Shown one piece after another: positions 5,665-9,543 of a DNA stretch of 9,543 nucleotides; position 1 is the stretch's first letter, and the number at the start of each line of letters is the position of its first letter. Under the pieces are notes generated by a model. That model made no database searches and was not told the DNA's origin. It was given only the letters and a program-made list of their open reading frames with translations. Position numbers and translations under genes: made by a program. Source of the DNA: an uncultured euryarchaeote (GTDB lineage Archaea; Thermoplasmatota; Poseidoniia; Poseidoniales; Poseidoniaceae); the NCBI GenBank assembly GCA_937892665.1, contig CALBJF010000009.1, positions 1-9,543 on the forward strand. Direction: 5' to 3'.

Positions 5665-7278
5665 ATGTCGAAGTATTTCCTCCTTCCAATCATCGTTATC
5701 ACGTGCTTAGTAGCCCCTTCTACTCAATTCGGAAATACTTCTGTCTGGGATGATAGTGTTGATCCAATAAACACTTCCGGAAGAGATTCCGACTACTGTG
5801 AGGATACATACGAATACGACCAAGCAGGTTGTAATGCAGATTCTCAATGTGAATGGGATGATGAGGATTATGAATGCGATGATTCTGATGATTCTGATGA
5901 TTCTGATTCCTCAGACAGTAGCGACAGCAGTGACAGCAGTAGCAGCGGTGGCTCTAATCAGAATGGTGATTCTGGAGGTTCAAATGATGGAGGTACTCAA
6001 CCCGTTGACACGGATGGGGACGGAACCAATGATGATGCAGATGATGATGATGATGATGATGGAGTGAATGACCTCTATGACGCATTCCCACTCGACTCAA
6101 GTGAGCACCTCGATTCTGATAATGACGGAATTGGCGATAATGCAGATCCCGATGATGATAATGACGGCGTCAACGATAACAATGACGCATTTCCTCTTGA
6201 TTCCCGTGAGCAATCAAATTTTGATGGTGACAACATGGGTGATAATGCAGATCCTGACGATGATAATGATGGCGTTGATGATTACTATGATGCGTTTCCG
6301 TTCGATGTACAGGAACAGTACGATAATGACGGCGACGGAGTTGGGGATAACTCCGATATCGATGATGATAATGATGGTCTGAACGACCTTTACGACGCAT
6401 TCCCCTTTGACGCATTAGAACAATATGACAATGATGGAGACGGTATTGGCGACAATGCAGATCCTGATGATGACAATGATGGTGTTAATGACGATGAAGA
6501 TTCAGATACTGAAGAAGTAGAAATCGTTTATGATAATGACAATGATGGTACTCCAGACGATGAAGATTCAGATGATGACAACGATGGTGTACTTGATGAC
6601 GTCGATTTGTACCCGTTTGATGCGACTGAGAGTTCTAATTTTGATGGTGATGCAGTAGGCGATAATGCTGACAATGATGACGATAATGATGGATTTAACG
6701 ATTCAATCGATATTTTCCCGCTCAATGCAGCAGAATGGTCGGATAATGACGGCGATGGTATTGGCGATAATGCCGATAACGACGATGATAATGACGACAT
6801 TCCAGATTCTGAAGACGCATTCCCATTCGATTCTAGTTTCTCTCGAGATTTCGATAGAGATGGCTTAGATGATGAAATCGATAATGATGATGATAACGAT
6901 GGAGTCAAGGATAATTTCGATCCATTCCCGTTGAATTCAAGTGAATGGCTAGACACTGATATGGATGGTATTGGAGACAATGCAGATCCTGATGATGACA
7001 ATGACGGCTTTATCGACATCTTAGATAAATTTCCAAAATATGCTGGATTTAATACGGACCAAATTCCAACAAGTTCGAACGACAAATCTTCTGATTCCGA
7101 ATCTATTTTTGTTGGTGGAACTGCAATTATCCTTCTTTTTACCACTTCGCTAGTACTTAGCGTAATCTTTGGAGTGAAGAAGCTAATGGAAGTCAGAGAT
7201 TCTCAACAAGAATTAATGGAAGAAACAAGCCAAACCAAACAAGTCAACCCTGACAAAGAAGAGGATGTGATACAATGA
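5665..7278 (+). CDS. Large Asp-rich surface protein with thrombospondin type 3-like calcium-binding repeats
   Basis: A 537-residue exported, membrane-anchored protein (an in-frame GTG at 5659 would add two residues). The order is: a signal peptide (YFLLPIIVITCLVAPS); a small four-cysteine module (Cys45, 56, 62, 71, with C-E-W after the third); a Ser/Asp linker at about 73-97 (repeated DSSDSS); then ten Asp-rich repeats at 115-464. A membrane span follows at about 482-504, and a charged cytoplasmic tail of about 33 residues. The repeats have the DxDxDGxGD-N-x-D pattern of TSP3/EF-hand-like calcium-binding repeats, each followed by a D-x-FP-x-D turn. A rigid calcium-stabilised stalk on the cell surface is the likely form; adhesion or surface-layer roles are guesses. 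The stop overlaps the flavodoxin start as ATGA. Confidence 0.9.
   Translation: MSKYFLLPIIVITCLVAPSTQFGNTSVWDDSVDPINTSGRDSDYCEDTYEYDQAGCNADSQCEWDDEDYECDDSDDSDDSDSSDSSDSSDSSSSGGSNQNGDSGGSNDGGTQPVDTDGDGTNDDADDDDDDDGVNDLYDAFPLDSSEHLDSDNDGIGDNADPDDDNDGVNDNNDAFPLDSREQSNFDGDNMGDNADPDDDNDGVDDYYDAFPFDVQEQYDNDGDGVGDNSDIDDDNDGLNDLYDAFPFDALEQYDNDGDGIGDNADPDDDNDGVNDDEDSDTEEVEIVYDNDNDGTPDDEDSDDDNDGVLDDVDLYPFDATESSNFDGDAVGDNADNDDDNDGFNDSIDIFPLNAAEWSDNDGDGIGDNADNDDDNDDIPDSEDAFPFDSSFSRDFDRDGLDDEIDNDDDNDGVKDNFDPFPLNSSEWLDTDMDGIGDNADPDDDNDGFIDILDKFPKYAGFNTDQIPTSSNDKSSDSESIFVGGTAIILLFTTSLVLSVIFGVKKLMEVRDSQQELMEETSQTKQVNPDKEEDVIQ
6007..7056 (+). repeat. Ten tandem 105-base (35-residue) units
   Basis: Ten consecutive units begin at 6007, 6112, 6217, 6322, 6427, 6532, 6637, 6742, 6847 and 6952, with no insertion or deletion. 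Each carries the core GDNADPDDDNDG or a variant, and most carry DAFPLD or DAFPFD or a close relative. Unit 5 replaces the FP part with DSDTEEVEIV, and unit 6 begins DNDNDGTPDDED, yet the spacing holds. The units have diverged in DNA sequence, so this is an established protein repeat rather than a fresh tandem duplication. Confidence 0.9.
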
Positions 7279-7715
7279 ATGAACAATTATTGATACTATA
7301 TGGAACTGAAACTGGAAATTCTGAACTACTGGCAATGGATGCTCAGAGAGTTGGTAAAGAAGCAGGTATCGACTCGAGTATTTTCCCTATGGATGAAATA
7401 GATGCTAACAAGATACAGCAGCACAAGTGTTGCCTCCTCATTTGCAGTACTTGGGGGGATGGCGAACAACCAGACAATGCTCAAGATTTGTATGATGAAG
7501 TTTCAGATCTTGATGCTGGATCTTTATCGGGCATAAAATACGCCGTCCTTGCACTTGGCGATACTGCATTTGATTTATTTTGTGAAGCGGGCATTCAATG
7601 GGACGATATCATGGAATCGAAGGGGGCTTATCGTCTCCATGAGCGTATAGATTGTGACACTGATTATGATGATTATTGCGAAGAATGGATAGAGGAATTT
7701 TTCCAAAAGATGTAA
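7275..7715 (+). CDS. Flavodoxin (short-chain FMN-binding electron carrier)
   Basis: A 146-residue single-domain flavodoxin. The FMN phosphate loop is YGTETGNSE (9-17). The second FMN loop is STWGDGEQPDNA (58-69), and the third is LALGDTAFDLFCEAG (92-106). The closing segment GAYRLHERIDCDTDYDDYCEEW matches the end of FMN domains in the sulfite reductase/cytochrome P450 reductase and MioC group more than ferredoxin-replacing bacterial flavodoxins. It should carry one or two electrons between soluble or membrane redox partners; the partner is not evident. The start overlaps the repeat-protein stop by four bases (ATGA), implying translational coupling. The protein is very acidic, in line with its neighbours. 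Confidence 0.9.
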   Translation: MNEQLLILYGTETGNSELLAMDAQRVGKEAGIDSSIFPMDEIDANKIQQHKCCLLICSTWGDGEQPDNAQDLYDEVSDLDAGSLSGIKYAVLALGDTAFDLFCEAGIQWDDIMESKGAYRLHERIDCDTDYDDYCEEWIEEFFQKM

Positions 7716-7733
7716 TCGAAGGGATGATGTTCT

Positions 7734-8186
7734 ATGGGTACTGTACAGAAATTGCTTGATTTAGATTTGAGAAAGATTCTGAATCCAAAAATTTGGCTTC
7801 TTGTTGTCCTCATTTCCCATACATTGTTGGCAACTCTGATTCCTCTTTTAAAGTCTGAATTTGATAGTATAGAATTCCAAGCAGCATCTTATGGCCTCCT
7901 CATTTCTGTTGTTCTTGCGAGTATCTATTTCATGACAGATGGGAAAGAGCAAGCTCGATTGACTGCGTTGATAGCAGGAGCAACATTCCTGTGGATTATT
8001 ATCTCACTGATTTCAAATCCTTCAAACAATTTCGATTTAACTGCAAAAATGGAGCCTCCCTTTTTGTATAAATTCTCATTCGACATTGAATTAGCCCCTC
8101 CAATCCTATTTTGGGCTGTTCTATCATTGAGTGGGTTTGTATATTGGAATGTTGAAGAGGAAAAACTTGAACAATCAGGAGAATAA
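7734..8186 (+). CDS. Four-span integral membrane protein, function unknown
   Basis: A 150-residue membrane protein with an amphipathic N terminus (VQKLLDLDLRKIL) and four predicted spans at about 20-38, 51-68, 76-94 and 122-140. A polar loop of about 28 residues lies between spans 3 and 4, and the tail is acidic. No catalytic or heme/metal motif is visible, and I recognise no family. It starts 18 bases after the flavodoxin stop. Two out-of-frame ATGs directly precede the chosen one; the upstream GGGATGAT is a partial ribosome-binding site. It belongs to the same transcription unit as the flavodoxin and the DUF4149-like gene. Confidence 0.75.
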   Translation: MGTVQKLLDLDLRKILNPKIWLLVVLISHTLLATLIPLLKSEFDSIEFQAASYGLLISVVLASIYFMTDGKEQARLTALIAGATFLWIIISLISNPSNNFDLTAKMEPPFLYKFSFDIELAPPILFWAVLSLSGFVYWNVEEEKLEQSGE

Positions 8187-8198
8187 CGAGGTTTTTGT

Positions 8199-8576
8199 AT
8201 GCATTTCTATCTACCAGGGTCAATCGCAGGAATCATCATATTCCAAGTAGCAATAATTGCTCCAGTTATGTTTAAGACACTCGACATAGAGACGTTTGGA
8301 AAAGTAATTCGTAAGATTTGGCCGAAGTTTTTCATTCTCCTATCCATTCTTGGAGTAGGGTCTATCGCAGCATCTTATCTCGAAACGGATTCGATGTACT
8401 TACTTTCAATTTCGATCTTCACCTTCGTTGCTTGTCTACTGTGCTATGCGATTATACCCGCTACAAATCGTGCATCAGATAGTGGTGATCAGAAGCGATT
8501 CAATGTGTTGCATAAAGCAAGCGTATATCTCACAGTAGCCGTTTTACTACTGAATATCGTGTATCTCTTCTTGTGA
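8199..8576 (+). CDS. DUF4149 / TMEM205-like four-span membrane protein
   Basis: A 125-residue membrane protein with four predicted spans (about 6-25, 43-60, 68-86 and 106-125). The motif order resembles the DUF4149/TMEM205 group: PVMFKTL after span 1, a conserved-looking IPATN after span 3, then a polar loop ending RFNVLHKAS with His105 just before span 4. The biochemical role of this family is not established. It follows the previous gene by 12 bases with GAGGT at 8188-8192, six bases before the ATG, which makes the start secure. It is the last gene of the plus-strand unit and converges on the small membrane protein gene across 34 bases. Confidence 0.78.
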   Translation: MHFYLPGSIAGIIIFQVAIIAPVMFKTLDIETFGKVIRKIWPKFFILLSILGVGSIAASYLETDSMYLLSISIFTFVACLLCYAIIPATNRASDSGDQKRFNVLHKASVYLTVAVLLLNIVYLFL

Positions 8577-8610
8577 TGACTTCAATCCTCTTGAACCATC
8601 AAAAGAAGTC

Positions 8611-8793
8611 TCAGTCTACAACAAAAAGACGGACTGTTGCAATAATTGAGAGTAGGATTATTGCATAGAGAAGCACATCAACATACCATGCAATTCCCAG
8701 TAGTAGTCCAACTGGTAAGACGTAAAACTTCAGCAGAAATGGCCATGTAACCAGTCCCTCGGGAGGCTCCTCCAAATAAGGTGTACCAGGCAT
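8611..8793 (-). CDS. Small two-span membrane protein
   Basis: A 60-residue protein. A hydrophilic Pro/Glu-rich N terminus (PGTPYLEEPPEG) is followed by two hydrophobic segments at about 19-37 and 39-58, separated by a short WYVD turn. No family is recognised. It is supported as a real gene by a Shine-Dalgarno site (TGAGG at 8805-8801) seven bases before its ATG. Its position nine bases after the RidA-type gene also supports it; that gene's stop codon is itself part of the Shine-Dalgarno site, so translation of the two is probably coupled. Confidence 0.72.
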   Translation of the reverse strand: MPGTPYLEEPPEGLVTWPFLLKFYVLPVGLLLGIAWYVDVLLYAIILLSIIATVRLFVVD

Positions 8794-8800
8794 ATTGTTT

Positions 8801-8805
8801 CCTCA
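8801..8805 (-). promoter_or_regulatory. Shine-Dalgarno site overlapping an upstream stop codon
   Basis: Read on the minus strand, TGAGG contains the TGA stop of the RidA-type gene (8805-8803) and serves as ribosome-binding site for the ATG at 8793. Confidence 0.6.
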
Positions 8806-9207
8806 AGATTGGACGCCTTGGACGACAATTTCAACAAGAGCACCTTTTGGTAATGCTCCTGCTTCGAATGCAGCTCGTGCTGGACGTATATCCATGTCTT
8901 CGACCCAAGCACCATACACTTCGTTCATTGCAGCATAATCTTCGATTGTATCGAGAAGAACTTGAGCGAAGCAGATGTCTTCTTTCTTGAATCCACCAGC
9001 ATCGAGCAATGCATCGATTTTAGCGAGTGCGCCTTTGGTTTGTGATACGATATCATCACCCTGATCTATCGAAATTTGTCCAGACAGCCAGAATTGATTT
9101 CCTGCTTTTACGCCTGGTGTATACGGTCCAAAGACTTTCATTCCATCCAATGTAATTGGTTCTTTCATAGCCCTGCTAATGTTTGGATGCTCATAGACAT
9201 TAACCAT
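8803..9207 (-). CDS. ridA: RidA/YjgF/Rid-family enamine/imine deaminase
   Basis: A 134-residue cytoplasmic protein of the Rid family, whose well-studied members hydrolyse reactive 2-aminoacrylate-type enamines and imines released by PLP enzymes. Visible family marks are FGPYTPGVKAGNQFWLSGQI (26-45), the helix DIVSQTKGALAKIDALL, AAMNEVY (92-98), and the active-site segment PARAAFEAGALPKGALVEI. Arg111 corresponds to the conserved substrate-carboxylate-binding arginine, and Glu126 to the conserved catalytic-site glutamate region. The usual second Glu (VEIE) is Val here. An in-frame ATG at 9168 gives 121 residues and a lead to GPY closer to typical family length. It would also leave more promoter space from the divergent gene, so the true start may be there. 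It is followed by the small membrane protein gene. Confidence 0.9.
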   Translation of the reverse strand: MVNVYEHPNISRAMKEPITLDGMKVFGPYTPGVKAGNQFWLSGQISIDQGDDIVSQTKGALAKIDALLDAGGFKKEDICFAQVLLDTIEDYAAMNEVYGAWVEDMDIRPARAAFEAGALPKGALVEIVVQGVQS

Positions 9208-9224
9208 GAGCGCTTGGCAAAGTT

Positions 9225-9543
9225 ATGCGCACATGCTGGGTGTTTGATCATCCTGCTCATGTGCGTCTCCTCGCTCCTTTTCTGCGTTCAGGAAGTGCAA
9301 CAGATGTCATTGTTGCAACAAATCGCGAGGAAGTACGTCAATTGATGGAATCCAGTGAGGGTGTTCTTCCAAGACGTCAGATAATCTGGGTTGATCGACC
9401 TGTAGGAAAAGGACGCTTTCAAACTGCTTGGAAACGAATGCGAACAGTTCGCAAAGAACTTAGAAATGCAGCAAAGAGCGGACACAGGTTCGAGCGAATT
9501 GTTTCAGTAGGGGCGCCTCTTGAATACGAGTTGCAAAGAAGCT
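9225..9543 (+). CDS. Probable DUF354-type glycosyltransferase, 3'-truncated
   Basis: An open frame runs from the ATG at 9225 to the window edge (106 full codons plus one base) with no stop. The N terminus MRTCWVFDHPAHVRLLAPFL matches the opening of DUF354-type proteins, which have a GT-B glycosyltransferase-like fold and typically start with a strand plus D-x-x-(D/N)-P-A-H-V. A short strand follows (TDVIVATNREEV), then IIWVDRP, a basic helix, and RIVSVGAPLEYEL. No ribosome-binding site stands out. The start lies 17 bases from the divergent RidA start, or 56 bases if RidA begins at 9168. The family call rests on the N-terminal motif only; the catalytic C-terminal half lies outside the window. 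Confidence 0.65.
   Translation, partial: MRTCWVFDHPAHVRLLAPFLRSGSATDVIVATNREEVRQLMESSEGVLPRRQIIWVDRPVGKGRFQTAWKRMRTVRKELRNAAKSGHRFERIVSVGAPLEYELQRS

Noticed and set aside
5665..5725. Lipoprotein signal in the Asp-rich repeat protein because of a Cys in the signal peptide
   Set aside because: The context VITC lacks the small residues required before the lipobox Cys, and the protein already has a C-terminal membrane anchor.
6528..7145. A 205-codon minus-strand open frame rich in Ser and Leu
   Set aside because: It is the mirror of the GAT/GAC-rich repeat region. The Ser/Leu composition follows from the complement of Asp/Asn codons, and there is no ribosome-binding site or recognisable domain.
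8578..8610. GACTTC/GAAGTC inverted repeat as a terminator between convergent genes
   Set aside because: Only six pairs with a long loop, and a competing TTCAA/TTGAA stem inside; there is only a short T-rich stretch on the minus strand. Too weak to call.
9076..9345. An 89-codon plus-strand open frame
   Set aside because: It runs antisense to the start of the RidA gene and out of frame through the glycosyltransferase-like gene, both of which have family motifs.

Overview
The window looks like a marine euryarchaeal chromosome fragment, most likely Marine Group II (Poseidoniales) or a close relative. This rests on the archaeal-type stalk proteins L10/P0 and L12/P1 with their acidic Glu-rich tails and shared C-terminal motif. 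Supporting signs are archaeal Shine-Dalgarno sites (GAGGTGA, AGGAGG), very compact gene packing, and several small membrane-anchored or exported proteins rich in Asp, Asn and Ser. The lineage call is an inference; no 16S gene is present. No rRNA, tRNA, CRISPR array, IS element or integrase was seen, and the longest non-coding stretch is about 165 bases.

Layout on the plus strand, left part: the 3' part of rpl10/P0 (1-864), complete rpl12/P1 (895-1194), then a non-coding stretch with three inverted repeats (1195-1360). An unrecognised soluble protein follows (1361-1873). Next comes a close pair encoding a membrane-anchored exported protein with two extracytoplasmic cysteines (1937-2641) and a thioredoxin-fold lipoprotein (2651-3199).

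Minus-strand operon (5558 down to 3196): a small Cys-rich zinc-ribbon protein, a single-span membrane protein joined to it by a GTGA stop/start overlap, and a phosphomannomutase/phosphoglucomutase. The mutase converges on the thioredoxin lipoprotein gene with interlocked stop codons inside a hairpin.

Plus-strand operon (5665-8576), divergent from the previous one across about 105 bp that carry a cluster of CTAAAAG-type elements. It encodes a large surface protein with ten exactly 35-residue, Asp-rich, calcium-binding-type repeats, then a short-chain flavodoxin (ATGA overlap) and two four-span membrane proteins, the second resembling DUF4149/TMEM205. The combination of calcium-binding surface protein, flavodoxin and membrane proteins is the least familiar grouping here.

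Right end: a minus-strand pair (a RidA-type enamine/imine deaminase and a 60-residue membrane protein). Starting 17 bp away in the opposite direction is the 5' end of a probable DUF354-type glycosyltransferase, cut by the window edge. The sugar-phosphate mutase, the putative glycosyltransferase and the many N-glycosylation sequons in the exported proteins are consistent with a glycosylated cell surface, but that link is inferred.
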